Shown here: positions 34,094 through 42,819 of the stretch, piece after piece
Position numbering within the stretch: the stretch's first letter is position 1
Layout of the letters: the number at the start of each line of letters is the position of its first letter
The notes under the pieces: model-generated
The model's input: only the letters and a program-made list of their open reading frames with translations
The model's database searches: none
Told to the model about the DNA's origin: nothing
Source: an uncultured Acetobacteraceae bacterium
Lineage (GTDB): Bacteria; Pseudomonadota; Alphaproteobacteria; Acetobacterales; Acetobacteraceae
DNA: 60,438 nt
Assembly (NCBI GenBank): GCA_903924985.1
Contig: CAIYDT010000275.1
Coordinates: 1 to 60,438 of the forward strand
Reading direction: 5' to 3'
Translations under genes and position numbers: made by a program

Positions 34094-35314
34094 ATGATAC
34101 CCCGCATAGAATTCGACCCCGACGCCCCGGTGCCGCTGTCCGGCATCCGCGTGGTGGACCTGTCCCGCCTGGTTGCCGGCAACATGATCAGCCTGCAACT
34201 CGCCGATCAGGGCGCCGAGGTGATCAAGATCGAGGACCCCAAGGTCGGCGACCCCCTGCGCGCCTGGCGCACCAAGGGCCTGTCGCTGCATTGGAAAGTC
34301 TACGCTCGTAATAAAAAGAGCATGGCTTTGAACCTGCGGCAGGAGGCGGGGATGGAGGTGCTGCGCGACCTGCTGGCGACCGCCGACATCATGATCGAGA
34401 ACTTCCGGCCGGGCACGCTGGAGGAGATGGGGCTGGCGCCGGCCGATCTGCACAAGCGCAATCCCAAGCTGATCATCGTGCGCGTCACCGGGTTCGGCCA
34501 GACCGGCCCGTACCGCGACCGGCCGGGCTTCGGCACATTGGTCGAGGCGATGTCGGGCTTCGCCGCCAAGAACGGTTTCGGGGATCGCCCCCCGGTGCTG
34601 CCGCCGTTGGCGATGGCCGACATGATCTCCGGCCTGTACGGCGCCTACGCCATCATGGTGGCGTTGCGGGTGGTGGAGCGTGGCGGTCGCGGACAAATAA
34701 TCGATCTGCCGCTGCTGGAACCCATGATCTCCGTGCTGGGGCCGGAAGCGGCGATGTATCGCGTGAGCGGGGAGAAGCCGAAGCGCACCGGAAGCCGGTC
34801 GCTGACCACATCACCTCGCAACGTATACGAAACAAAAGACGGGCGTTTTATCGCCATTTCGGCATCGATCCAGCAGATGGCGGAACGCGTGTTTCGTGCC
34901 ATCGGCCGAGCGGACATGATCGACGATCCTAAGTTTCGGACAAACACCGATCGTGTCCGCCACATCGACGAGTGCGACGGCATTGTCGCTTCGTTCATCC
35001 TCGGCAAGACGCTGGCGGACAACATGGCGATTTTCGAGGCGGCGGAGGTGACCGCGATCCCGGTCTACGAAATCGACCAGTTGCTCGACGATCCGCACGT
35101 GCAGGAGCGTGGCGTGCTGGTGGAAGCACCGGACGAGGAAGCCGGATCGGTCCTGATGCACAACATCATTCCTCGGCTGTCCGAAACACCGGGGCGGCTG
35201 CGTTCGGCGGCGCCGTCGTTGGGGCAGCATAATGTTGAAATCCTCTCCAGTCTGGGGCGCGACGCGGCGGCAATCGCCGCGTTGACCGCCGCCGGCGTTA
35301 TTAAGGAATCCTGA
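34094..35314 (+). CDS. CaiB/BaiF-family CoA-transferase (2)
   Basis: The protein has 406 residues, with VVDLSRLVAGNMISLQLADQGAEVIKIEDPKVGDPL, MIENFRPGTLEEMGL, VTGFGQTGPY and a C-terminal TAAGVI. It should activate an organic acid by CoA transfer. It is followed 2 bases later by a CitE/HpcH-type lyase, so transferase and C-C lyase are coexpressed. That order suggests acid to acyl-CoA to cleavage, as in citramalate or malate-type routes. Its promoter lies against the back of the btuB riboswitch region. Confidence 0.9.
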   Translation: MIPRIEFDPDAPVPLSGIRVVDLSRLVAGNMISLQLADQGAEVIKIEDPKVGDPLRAWRTKGLSLHWKVYARNKKSMALNLRQEAGMEVLRDLLATADIMIENFRPGTLEEMGLAPADLHKRNPKLIIVRVTGFGQTGPYRDRPGFGTLVEAMSGFAAKNGFGDRPPVLPPLAMADMISGLYGAYAIMVALRVVERGGRGQIIDLPLLEPMISVLGPEAAMYRVSGEKPKRTGSRSLTTSPRNVYETKDGRFIAISASIQQMAERVFRAIGRADMIDDPKFRTNTDRVRHIDECDGIVASFILGKTLADNMAIFEAAEVTAIPVYEIDQLLDDPHVQERGVLVEAPDEEAGSVLMHNIIPRLSETPGRLRSAAPSLGQHNVEILSSLGRDAAAIAALTAAGVIKES

Positions 35315-35316
35315 CC

Positions 35317-36210
35317 ATGCGCGACGATCTACCCGTTTGGCGTTCGCTGATGTTCGTTCCCGTGACGGCGGAGAAATTCGTCCGCACCGGCGCTGACAAG
35401 GGCGCCGATGCCATCATCCTGGACCTGGAAGACGCGGTCGCCCCGTCCCAGAAGGACCTCGCCCGCACCCTTATCGCGGATGCCATTCCGCAGGTTAACC
35501 GAAAAGGCGCCGACGTGGTGGTCCGCGTCAACCGCCCCTGGCGCATGCTGGTGCGCGATATCGAGGCCGCGGTTATTCCGGGTGTGACGGCGCTGATGCT
35601 GACCAAGGTCGATAGCCCCGAGCACGTCTTGGCGGTGGCCGAGATGGTGGACGAACTGGAGGCGGAGCGGGGTCTTCCCGCGGGCCGGTTAAAGTTCATC
35701 GTGCTGGTGGAGACCGCCGTGGGCTTCTTCCGCATCGCCGAGATTGCCAAATGCCACAACCGCATTGTCGGTTTAAGTTTGGGATCGGAGGACTTCGCCG
35801 CCGACGTCGGCATGCAGTCCGACCCCGAGGGCCTGTTCTACCCCAAGCAGCACACCATCTTCGCCGCCAAAGCCGCGGGGATCATGCCGATGGGCTTCAT
35901 CGGCTCCATCGCCGATTTCCGCGATCAGGAGGCTTTCAGAGCGATTGTGCGGCGGTCGCGGCGGCTGGGATTCATGTGCGCCAGCGCGGTGCATCCGTTG
36001 CAGGTGCAGGTGCTGAACGATGAGTTCTCCCCCGATCCTTTGGAAGTGGAGAAGGCGGAGAAAATGATCGCCGCCTATGACGACGCCTATGCCAAGGGCC
36101 TCGGTGCCGTCCAATTCGAAGGCGCCATGATCGACGTTCCCGTCGTCAACCGTGCTCGGACGGTCGTTGCGCGGGCAGCGGCGATACGGGGGCGGATGGG
36201 GGGAAATTAA
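35317..36210 (+). CDS. HpcH/HpaI aldolase, CitE-like beta-hydroxyacyl-CoA lyase
   Basis: This 297-residue TIM-barrel Mg-dependent C-C lyase of the citrate lyase beta/malyl-CoA lyase family has RSLMFVPVTAEKFVRTGADKGADAIILDLEDAVAPSQK at the start, with the metal and substrate residues in LDLEDAV. VRVNRPW and the metal Glu region FIVLVETAVGFF follow, then LGSEDFAADVG. Likely substrates are (S)-citramalyl-CoA, malyl-CoA or similar, giving acetyl-CoA or propionyl-CoA plus a keto acid. It is two bases after a CoA-transferase, and a crotonase-family hydratase is close by on the other strand. Confidence 0.88.
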   Translation: MRDDLPVWRSLMFVPVTAEKFVRTGADKGADAIILDLEDAVAPSQKDLARTLIADAIPQVNRKGADVVVRVNRPWRMLVRDIEAAVIPGVTALMLTKVDSPEHVLAVAEMVDELEAERGLPAGRLKFIVLVETAVGFFRIAEIAKCHNRIVGLSLGSEDFAADVGMQSDPEGLFYPKQHTIFAAKAAGIMPMGFIGSIADFRDQEAFRAIVRRSRRLGFMCASAVHPLQVQVLNDEFSPDPLEVEKAEKMIAAYDDAYAKGLGAVQFEGAMIDVPVVNRARTVVARAAAIRGRMGGN

Positions 36211-36333
36211 GCCACTTGTACCAGCCGGCGTTGAGATTGACACACCGATCGTGCAGCACCTCAGGCCAGAGGCTGATCCACGAGATCGAACCGCCGTTCC
36301 ATCCGGTCCAAGCGGATCGATTGATTTTCGAAA

Positions 36334-37149
36334 TCACCGTCCGGTAAACACCGGCCGCCGCTTCTCCATGAACGCTGTGCGGCCTTCTTTGAAGTCGGCA
36401 CTGTTGAAGCATGTGTCGCTGATGGCCTTGATCGCGGCTATGTCGCGCCGGCTCTCGTCCTTCAGCATTTCCGCGATGGTCAGCTTGGACGCGCGCACCG
36501 AAAGGGGGGCGTTTTCCGCGATGTTGCGGGCGATGCCCATGACGGTGTTGTCCAGTTCCTCGACCGGGACGCACTGATTGATCAGGCCGATGCGTTCGGC
36601 CTCCTGCCCGTCGATGCGGCGGGCGGTGTACAGGATCATGCGCGCGTGCGCCGGGCCGACCAGATCGATAAGGTTGCGCACCGAGCTGGGGGCGTAGGCG
36701 ATGGACAAGCGGGCGGCGGGGATGCCGAACTGGCTGTCGGGGGTGGCGATGCGGATGTCGGTGGCCATGGCGACCGCCAGCCCACCGCCCATGCAGAAGC
36801 CGCGGATTTTGGCGATGATCGGTTTGGAGAAATTATGAAGTTTCTCCCGACCGATGCCGGTGATCCGGTCGTATTCCTTTTGGGAATCCGCGCTGTTGCG
36901 GTGCTTGGCAAACTGGCTGATATCGGCGCCCGAAACGAACGCCTTGTCGCCGGCGCCGCTCAGAACGACGACGCTCAATGTGTCATCGGCCTCGTATTCC
37001 GTGAGGATTTCGCCGAGGCCCAGCCACATTTCCATCGACATGGCATTGCGTTTCTCGGGTTGATTGAAGGTGATCAACCCGATTCCGCCCTCACGCGCGG
37101 CCAGCATCTGGCCGTTCGCGTAGGCGGTGGTGCGGGTGGATTCCAGCAT
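36334..37149 (-). CDS. enoyl-CoA hydratase/isomerase family protein (1)
   Basis: This 271-residue crotonase-fold protein has the NQPEKRNAMSMEMW entry, GDKAFVSGADISQF for the CoA-binding and oxyanion region, KIRGFCMGGGLAVAMATDIRIA and QFGIPAARLSIAY. A Glu in the expected hydratase position is not obvious, so it could be an isomerase or a related acyl-CoA enzyme. It has a paralogue at 51195-51989 sharing the terminal EKRRPVF.GR. It starts 2 bases before the end of the upstream CoA-transferase region and is cotranscribed with it. Confidence 0.88.
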   Translation of the reverse strand: MLESTRTTAYANGQMLAAREGGIGLITFNQPEKRNAMSMEMWLGLGEILTEYEADDTLSVVVLSGAGDKAFVSGADISQFAKHRNSADSQKEYDRITGIGREKLHNFSKPIIAKIRGFCMGGGLAVAMATDIRIATPDSQFGIPAARLSIAYAPSSVRNLIDLVGPAHARMILYTARRIDGQEAERIGLINQCVPVEELDNTVMGIARNIAENAPLSVRASKLTIAEMLKDESRRDIAAIKAISDTCFNSADFKEGRTAFMEKRRPVFTGR

Positions 37150-37150
37150 A

Positions 37151-38368
37151 TTAAATCACTCCCTTGGCTCGGAGGTCGGCGATCTCGGCGTCGGTGTAGC
37201 CGACCGATTTCATGACCTCGTCCTGGTGCTCGCCCGCGTCGGGGGTGTAGCGGCGGATGGATTTGTCGAAGCCGGAGATGTTGATGGCCGAGGCCACTAC
37301 TTCCGCGTCGCCCACGTAGGGGCTGTGCATCTTGGTTGCCATGCCGAGGTGCCTGACCTGCGGGTCGGCGAACACCTGGTCGATGGTGTAGATCGGGCCG
37401 CAGGGGATGCCGTTGGTCTCGAACAATTCGATCCAATGGTTCGACGGTTTCGTCGCCGTCAGTTCGGAGATCGCGGCGTTGATTTCCTTGCGGTTCTTGC
37501 TGCGCTCGCCCTGGGTTTTCCAGCCTTCCTTGGTCAGCCAATCCGGCCGGCCGCTGGCCTCGCAGAAGCGGGTGAACACGCGGGACGAGCTGGCGGCGAT
37601 GTTGATGTAACCGTCGCTGGTGGGGAACACCCCGGTGGGGATGCCGGTGGGGTGGTCGTTGCCGGCCTGGCCCGCGACTTCCTTTTCCATCAGCCAGCGG
37701 CTGCCCTGGAAGTCGAGCATGAAGATCTGCGCTTCCAGCAGCGAGGTCGTGACCCAGCGGCCAACACCGGTGCGCTCCCGGTCGAACACCGCCATCATGC
37801 AGCCCAGCGCCAGCAGGTTGCCGGCGGTGAGGTCGTCGATGGGGATGCCGACGCGCATCGGGCCGCGGCCGGGTTCGCCGGTGATGGTCATCAGGCCACC
37901 CATGCCTTGCGCGATCTGGTCGACACCGGCGCGCGGGCCGTAGGGGCCGTCCTGCCCGAAGCCGGAGATCGAGCCGTAGACGATGCGGGGGTTCACCGCC
38001 TTCACGTCCTCGTACGATACTTTCAGGCGGTGCTTCACGGCGGCGCGCATGTTTTCCAGCACCACGTCGGCGGTCGCGGCCAGCTTCATGAACGCGGCGT
38101 GGCCCTCGGGGGTTTTCAGGTTCAGGGTGATGGCGCGCTTGTTGCGGTGCAGGTTCTGGAAATCGAATCCGTGCCGGCGGCCGGTGACGCCCTCGGCTTC
38201 CTCGGTCGGCGGCTCGATGCGGATGACGTTGGCGCCCCAGTCGGCGAAGTGGCGTACGGCCGTGGGCCCAGCGCGTGCGAGCGTCAGGTCGAGGACCGTG
38301 ATGCCATTCAGCGGCAGGCGGGTGGTGGCGGCGGCCAGCGCGGCCTTGTCGGCGGGACTCTCGGGCAT
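37151..38368 (-). CDS. CaiB/BaiF-family CoA-transferase (3)
   Basis: This 405-residue family III CoA-transferase has VLDLTLARAGPTAVRHFADWGANVIRIEPP, DVVLENMRAAVKHRLKVSYEDV, SGFGQDGPYGPRAGVDQIAQGMGGLM and AQIFMLDFQGSRW, closest in look to formyl/oxalyl-type or acyl-CoA:dicarboxylate transferases. I chose the ATG at 38368, which has AAGGAG about 9 bases upstream. It is followed 1 base later by the enoyl-CoA hydratase gene, giving a two-gene operon for acyl-CoA activation and hydration. Confidence 0.9.
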   Translation of the reverse strand: MPESPADKAALAAATTRLPLNGITVLDLTLARAGPTAVRHFADWGANVIRIEPPTEEAEGVTGRRHGFDFQNLHRNKRAITLNLKTPEGHAAFMKLAATADVVLENMRAAVKHRLKVSYEDVKAVNPRIVYGSISGFGQDGPYGPRAGVDQIAQGMGGLMTITGEPGRGPMRVGIPIDDLTAGNLLALGCMMAVFDRERTGVGRWVTTSLLEAQIFMLDFQGSRWLMEKEVAGQAGNDHPTGIPTGVFPTSDGYINIAASSSRVFTRFCEASGRPDWLTKEGWKTQGERSKNRKEINAAISELTATKPSNHWIELFETNGIPCGPIYTIDQVFADPQVRHLGMATKMHSPYVGDAEVVASAINISGFDKSIRRYTPDAGEHQDEVMKSVGYTDAEIADLRAKGVI

Positions 38369-38430
38369 AGTTGGAACTCCTTGGCGTTGCGCCGATATTC
38401 CGCCGCATTCGCGGATCACTCAAGACCCCC

Positions 38431-39078
38431 ATGGACCACGTTGAGCTCGCCATGGTGCTGGCGGTGGATGGCTCCGCCAGTGTCACCTACGACGAATTCG
38501 GCCTGATCGCGGGCGGGATGGCGGCTGCTTTGCGCGATCCGGCGGTGGTGGCGGGGCTGACCGGAGCGCCGAGCATGTTGTCGCTGCTGCTGTGGTCCGG
38601 TGCAGGGGCGCAGGAAATCATCACGGATTGGACCCGCATCGGATCGGCCGCGGACCTGGAGGCCTTCGCCAATGAGGTGGACAACATGCCCCGCCTGGTC
38701 AAAGCCGGGGAAACCGCGATTGGGGAGGCTTTGCTGGCCTCGCTGACCCTGCTCGCCCACCTGCCGGCGGTCACCAAACGCTCCATCGTCAACGTGATCG
38801 GCGACGGACGCTCGAACGCCGGCATTGCCCCCGGCCCGATCCGCGACCGCATGGCGGCGGCGGATATCACCATCAACGGGCTGTGCATCCTGCATGAGGA
38901 GCCGGACCTGCTGGACGCCTACAATGAGGAAGTCATCGGCGGCCCCGGCGCCTTCGCGGTGGTGTGCCGCGATTACCCGGGCTTCGAGGACGCGATGCGC
39001 CGCAAGCTCACCCGGGAAATCGGGGAGAAGCTGGTTACACGTCCAGCTCGGTCACCGATTTCGCGTGCTCTTGGATAA
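38431..39078 (+). CDS. DUF1194 (von Willebrand A-like) protein
   Basis: This 215-residue protein has the fold of a VWA domain with a MIDAS-like metal site (LAVDGSASV near residue 11) and conserved SIVNVIGDGRSN and INGLCIL strands, as in DUF1194 proteins. No signal peptide is evident, although many relatives are exported. Its function is unknown; it may bind a partner through the metal site. The 3' end overlaps the convergent parE gene by 44 bases. Confidence 0.8.
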   Translation: MDHVELAMVLAVDGSASVTYDEFGLIAGGMAAALRDPAVVAGLTGAPSMLSLLLWSGAGAQEIITDWTRIGSAADLEAFANEVDNMPRLVKAGETAIGEALLASLTLLAHLPAVTKRSIVNVIGDGRSNAGIAPGPIRDRMAAADITINGLCILHEEPDLLDAYNEEVIGGPGAFAVVCRDYPGFEDAMRRKLTREIGEKLVTRPARSPISRALG

Positions 39079-41065
39079 AGGCGAAGCGCAGTTCCGGGCG
39101 CCGGCCCATCAGGTTTTCCACCATATTGTTGGTGGCCGCGCGATCTTCCGGCGCCGCGACCACCTTCAGCAGGGTGCGCTTCGACGGGTCCATGGTGGTT
39201 TCCTTCAACTGCATCGGCGGCATTTCGCCCAGGCCTTTGAAGCGGCTGACTTCTACCTTCGATCCAGCCTTGAACTCGCGCCTGGTCTTTCGCGCCAGAT
39301 CGTCGTCGTTCATGGCGTAGACGGATTTGGCGCCCTGGGTCAGGCGGTATAGCGGCGGTTGCGCGAGATATATATGCCCGTTGCGCACCAGTTCCGGCAG
39401 CTCGCGGTAGAAGAACGTCATCAGCAAGGACGCAATGTGCGCCCCGTCCACGTCGGCGTCCGTCATGATGATGACCCGGCCGTAGCGCAGCTTGCCGCGG
39501 TCGAAGCGCTCACCGACGCCGCAGCCGAGGGCCTCGATCAGGTCCTTGAGTTCCTGGTTGCCCCGCAGCTTGTCGGCCGAGGCGCTGGCAACGTTCAGAA
39601 TCTTGCCCCGCAGCGGCAGCACCGCCTGGGTTTCGCGGTTGCGGGCCTGTTTGGCGGAGCCGCCGGCGGAGTCGCCCTCGACCAGGAAAATCTCTGTTTC
39701 CGCGACGTTGGTGCGGGAGCAGTCGGTCAGCTTGCCCGGCAGGCGCAAGCGCCGCGTCGGCGATTTGCGAGCGGTGTCCTTGCTTTCCTTGCGGCGGATT
39801 CTTTCCTCGGCACGCTCGATGACGAAGGACAGCAGGTTGTCGGCCTGCGCCGGGTCACCCGCGAGGTAATGGTCGAAACGGTCGCGCAGGGCGGTTTCCA
39901 CCAGCCGCGTGGCTTCGTTGCTGGTGAGCTTTTCCTTGGTCTGGCCCTGGAATTGCGGGTCGCGGAGGAAGACCGACAGCTTGGCGGCCATCGGCTCCAG
40001 CACGTCGTCGGCGGTGACCTGGGCGGCGCGCTTGTTGCCCCGCTGCTCGCCCCAGGCGCGCATGCCTTTGACCAAAGCATTGCGGCAGCCGGTTTCGTGG
40101 GTGCCGCCCTGCGCGGTGGGCACGGTGTTGCAGTAGGAGTGCAGGAACCCATCGGACCCCTCCAGCCACACGGCGGCCCATTCGACGCGGCCGGTGGCCT
40201 CCCCGGGGAGGTTCGCTTCGCCGGACCAGATTTGCGGCAACACGCGGGCGCCGCCATTGATGTCGGCTTCCAGGCTGTCGCGCAGGCCGCCGGGGAAGTG
40301 CAGCACCGCCTCGGCCGGGGTTTCGTCCTTGATGAGGGCGGGGTCGCAGGACCAGCGGATTTCGACGCCGCGGAACAGGTAGGCCTTGGAGCGGCAGAGC
40401 TTGTACAATCGCGCGGGACCGAATTTAAGCGGGCCGAAAATGGACGTGTCCGGCTTGAAGCGGATGGTCGTGCCGCGCCGGTTGTGGACCGTCCCGGCGT
40501 TGACCAGCTTTGTCAGCGGCTTGCCCAGGGCGTAGCTCTGCTTCCACAGGATGCGGTCGCGGGCGACCTCGACCTCGAATTTTTCCGACAGAGCGTTCAC
40601 CACCGAGCTGCCGACGCCGTGCAAGCCGCCCGACGTCTCGTAGACCTTGCCGCCGAATTTTCCCCCACTGTGCAGGGTCGTGAGGATGACTTCCAGCGCG
40701 CTGAGGTGCTTGAATTTTGGGTGTGCATCGACGGGAATGCCGCGGCCGTTGTCGCGTACGGTCAGGAAATTGTCGGGTTCGAGCGTGACCTCGATGAAGC
40801 TGGCATGGCCGGCCACGGCCTCATCCATGGCGTTGTCCAGGATTTCGGCGGCCAGATGGTGCAGGGCGTTCTCATCCGTGCCGCCGATGTACATGCCGGG
40901 GCGACGGCGGACGGGCTCCAACCCCTCCAGGACTTCGATGTCCTTGGCGGAGTAGTCGCCGCTGTCCGGCGCCGCCGGGCGGGAGGCCCGAACCTCTGCC
41001 GCCTGAGGCTTCGCCGGCTTGCTGGCCGGGGCCTTGCCGGAACCTGAACCAAAGAGGTCGTTCAT
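39035..41065 (-). CDS. parE: DNA topoisomerase IV subunit B
   Basis: This 676-residue ATPase subunit of topoisomerase IV decatenates daughter chromosomes with ParC. It has a GHKL ATPase domain (AAEILDNAMDEAVAGHA, DNGRGIPVD, TSGGLHGVGSSVVNALS) and a transducer domain. The TOPRIM domain has FLVEGDSAGGSAKQARNRETQAVLPLRGKILNV and DADVDGAHI. The C-terminal QLKETTMDP and the lack of a GyrB insertion separate it from GyrB. The N-terminus has a Pro/Lys-rich extension of about 35 residues. Confidence 0.94.
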   Translation of the reverse strand: MNDLFGSGSGKAPASKPAKPQAAEVRASRPAAPDSGDYSAKDIEVLEGLEPVRRRPGMYIGGTDENALHHLAAEILDNAMDEAVAGHASFIEVTLEPDNFLTVRDNGRGIPVDAHPKFKHLSALEVILTTLHSGGKFGGKVYETSGGLHGVGSSVVNALSEKFEVEVARDRILWKQSYALGKPLTKLVNAGTVHNRRGTTIRFKPDTSIFGPLKFGPARLYKLCRSKAYLFRGVEIRWSCDPALIKDETPAEAVLHFPGGLRDSLEADINGGARVLPQIWSGEANLPGEATGRVEWAAVWLEGSDGFLHSYCNTVPTAQGGTHETGCRNALVKGMRAWGEQRGNKRAAQVTADDVLEPMAAKLSVFLRDPQFQGQTKEKLTSNEATRLVETALRDRFDHYLAGDPAQADNLLSFVIERAEERIRRKESKDTARKSPTRRLRLPGKLTDCSRTNVAETEIFLVEGDSAGGSAKQARNRETQAVLPLRGKILNVASASADKLRGNQELKDLIEALGCGVGERFDRGKLRYGRVIIMTDADVDGAHIASLLMTFFYRELPELVRNGHIYLAQPPLYRLTQGAKSVYAMNDDDLARKTRREFKAGSKVEVSRFKGLGEMPPMQLKETTMDPSKRTLLKVVAAPEDRAATNNMVENLMGRRPELRFAFIQEHAKSVTELDV

Positions 41066-41145
41066 ACTCTGTTCCCACGCTTCAACCGCAAACTACAATC
41101 CGTGCGGGAGTCATGGCAACAGCGGTTTTCGGGGTGGCGGCTCGC

Positions 41146-41730
41146 TCACACCGGCATGTAGCGCCAGACGCTGGCTGGGGGCAGGTTCATCGGAGTCCAG
41201 ACTTCACGCTTCGCTGTCAGGCCCAGCTTGCCGGCTGGCAAAGGCGACGTCACGCAATAGCTGAACAGCAGGAAACCCCGCCCCGGCGCCACGGCGGCTA
41301 TCGCCGCGACGAAGCGCTGTTGTTCGGCAAGCGGCAGCAGCACCAGCGGGATGCCGCAGATCACCGTCTCCACCCGGCCCTGGAACCGCTCGGGCAGGTA
41401 CTCCACCAGCTTGCGGGCGTCGCACTCCAGCACCTCGACGCCGCGCAGAGTGCCACGCAGATGATCGGCCAGGTTCGGGTCGATCTCGAGCGTCACCAGC
41501 CGATCCGCCGGCAGCCCGGCATCCAAAAACGCGCGCGAGATCACCCCGGTGCCGGCGCCGAGCTCCAGAACCACCCCGTCGCCCTCCGGCCAGCCGCGGC
41601 GCACCATGTGCTTGCACAGGGTGGCCGATGACGGCACCACCGATCCCATGCGCAATGGGTGCGCCAGCCAGCGGCGAAGGAATAGCGGCACCCCATTGGG
41701 TGCGGCGCGGTCGATGAATGCTCCGGTCAT
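41146..41730 (-). CDS. SAM-dependent methyltransferase, PmtA-like (phospholipid N-methyltransferase)
   Basis: This 194-residue class I methyltransferase has FLRRWLAHPLRMGSVVPSS, the motif that precedes the fold in rhizobial PmtA-type enzymes. The SAM motif is VVLELGAGTGVISRAFLDAGL, the acidic strand LVTLEID, and later DARKLVEYL and VICGIPLVLLP. It probably methylates phosphatidylethanolamine towards phosphatidylcholine. Its start overlaps the glycosyltransferase stop by 4 bases, and a PlcP-like gene lies upstream of that, so it belongs to a lipid-modifying operon. Confidence 0.78.
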   Translation of the reverse strand: MTGAFIDRAAPNGVPLFLRRWLAHPLRMGSVVPSSATLCKHMVRRGWPEGDGVVLELGAGTGVISRAFLDAGLPADRLVTLEIDPNLADHLRGTLRGVEVLECDARKLVEYLPERFQGRVETVICGIPLVLLPLAEQQRFVAAIAAVAPGRGFLLFSYCVTSPLPAGKLGLTAKREVWTPMNLPPASVWRYMPV

Positions 41731-42782
41731 GGGTCCCCCACGATGCCCTCATGGCCCGCCATGAGCGGCACCAGATGCGACAGAAATGTTTCGGCGCAGG
41801 CGCGCCAGGAGTAGGTTTCGGCGTGGCGGCGGCAGGCCAGCCGGTCGGCGGATAAGGCACGCAAAGCGGCGGCGCGCAGATCGGTATCGACGGACCCGAT
41901 GACGCCGTCGGCACCGGTCAGCACGTCCTTGGGACCGGTGACGGGGAAGGCGGCGACGGGCGTGCCGCAGGCCAGGGATTCCAGGATCACCAGCCCGAAC
42001 GTATCGGTCAGCGAAGGGAATACGAACACATCGGCCCCGGCATAGGCGCGTGCCAAAGCTTCCCCGTGCTTTGGTCCGGTGAAATGCACGTCTTTGTATT
42101 CGCGCTGGAACCTGGCGAGCATCGGCCCGCCGCCGACAACCACCTTCGATCCGGGCAAGTCCAGATCGAGAAAGGCGGAAATATTCTTTTCCACCGCGAT
42201 GCGCCCGACATGCAGGAAAATGGGGCGGGGGAGGCCGAAATCCTCCCGCGGTTCCGGCTTGAACAGCGACAGATCGACGCCGCGCGACCAGGGGCGGATG
42301 TTGCGGAAGCCGCGGCCGGTGAGTTCGTCCCGCAGGGACGCGGTGGCCACCATGGTGCCGTGCCCGGCGGCATGGAAGCGGCGCATCCAGGCGTACACCG
42401 GGCGTAGCGGCATGCCGGTGCGGGCCTTGAGATATTCCGCGAACCGGGTGTGGAAGGCGGTGGTGAAGGCGAAACCGGTGCGCCTGGCCCAGCGGCGCGC
42501 GGCCAGTCCCAGGGGGCCTTCGGTGGCGATGTGCAGGGCGTCCGGCTGGAAATCCTCGATCATGCGGATCAGGCGCCGGCCAGGCAGCAACGACAGCGAA
42601 ATGTCCGGATAGGTCGGGCACGGAATGGTGCGGAACCGGTTCGGGCCGATCACCTCCACCGTGTGACCCATATCCCGCAATTCGCCGGCCAGCGTGGTCA
42701 GCGTGCGGACGACTCCGTTCACCTGGGGCTGCCAGGCGTCCGAGACGATCAGGATGCGGTGCGATGGCGCGGGTGGCAACAT
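41727..42782 (-). CDS. GT4 glycosyltransferase, probable diacylglycerol glycosyltransferase
   Basis: This 351-residue GT-B fold enzyme opens with RILIVSDAWQPQVNGVVRTLTTLAGEL, has GVDLSLFKPEPREDF at the domain hinge, and ends with the donor-binding FPSLTDTFGLVILESLACGTPVAAF. VHFTGPKHGEALARAYAGADVFV is typical of family 4. The gene is flanked by a PlcP-like phosphoesterase and a PmtA-like methyltransferase. The same partnership (PlcP plus Agt) replaces phospholipids with glycolipids under phosphate limitation in other alphaproteobacteria. The lipid acceptor is therefore inferred. Confidence 0.8.
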   Translation of the reverse strand: MLPPAPSHRILIVSDAWQPQVNGVVRTLTTLAGELRDMGHTVEVIGPNRFRTIPCPTYPDISLSLLPGRRLIRMIEDFQPDALHIATEGPLGLAARRWARRTGFAFTTAFHTRFAEYLKARTGMPLRPVYAWMRRFHAAGHGTMVATASLRDELTGRGFRNIRPWSRGVDLSLFKPEPREDFGLPRPIFLHVGRIAVEKNISAFLDLDLPGSKVVVGGGPMLARFQREYKDVHFTGPKHGEALARAYAGADVFVFPSLTDTFGLVILESLACGTPVAAFPVTGPKDVLTGADGVIGSVDTDLRAAALRALSADRLACRRHAETYSWRACAETFLSHLVPLMAGHEGIVGDP

Positions 42783-42819
42783 GTCGGTGCAACCTGCGAA
42801 GGGGCCGAGGGGGATCGAG

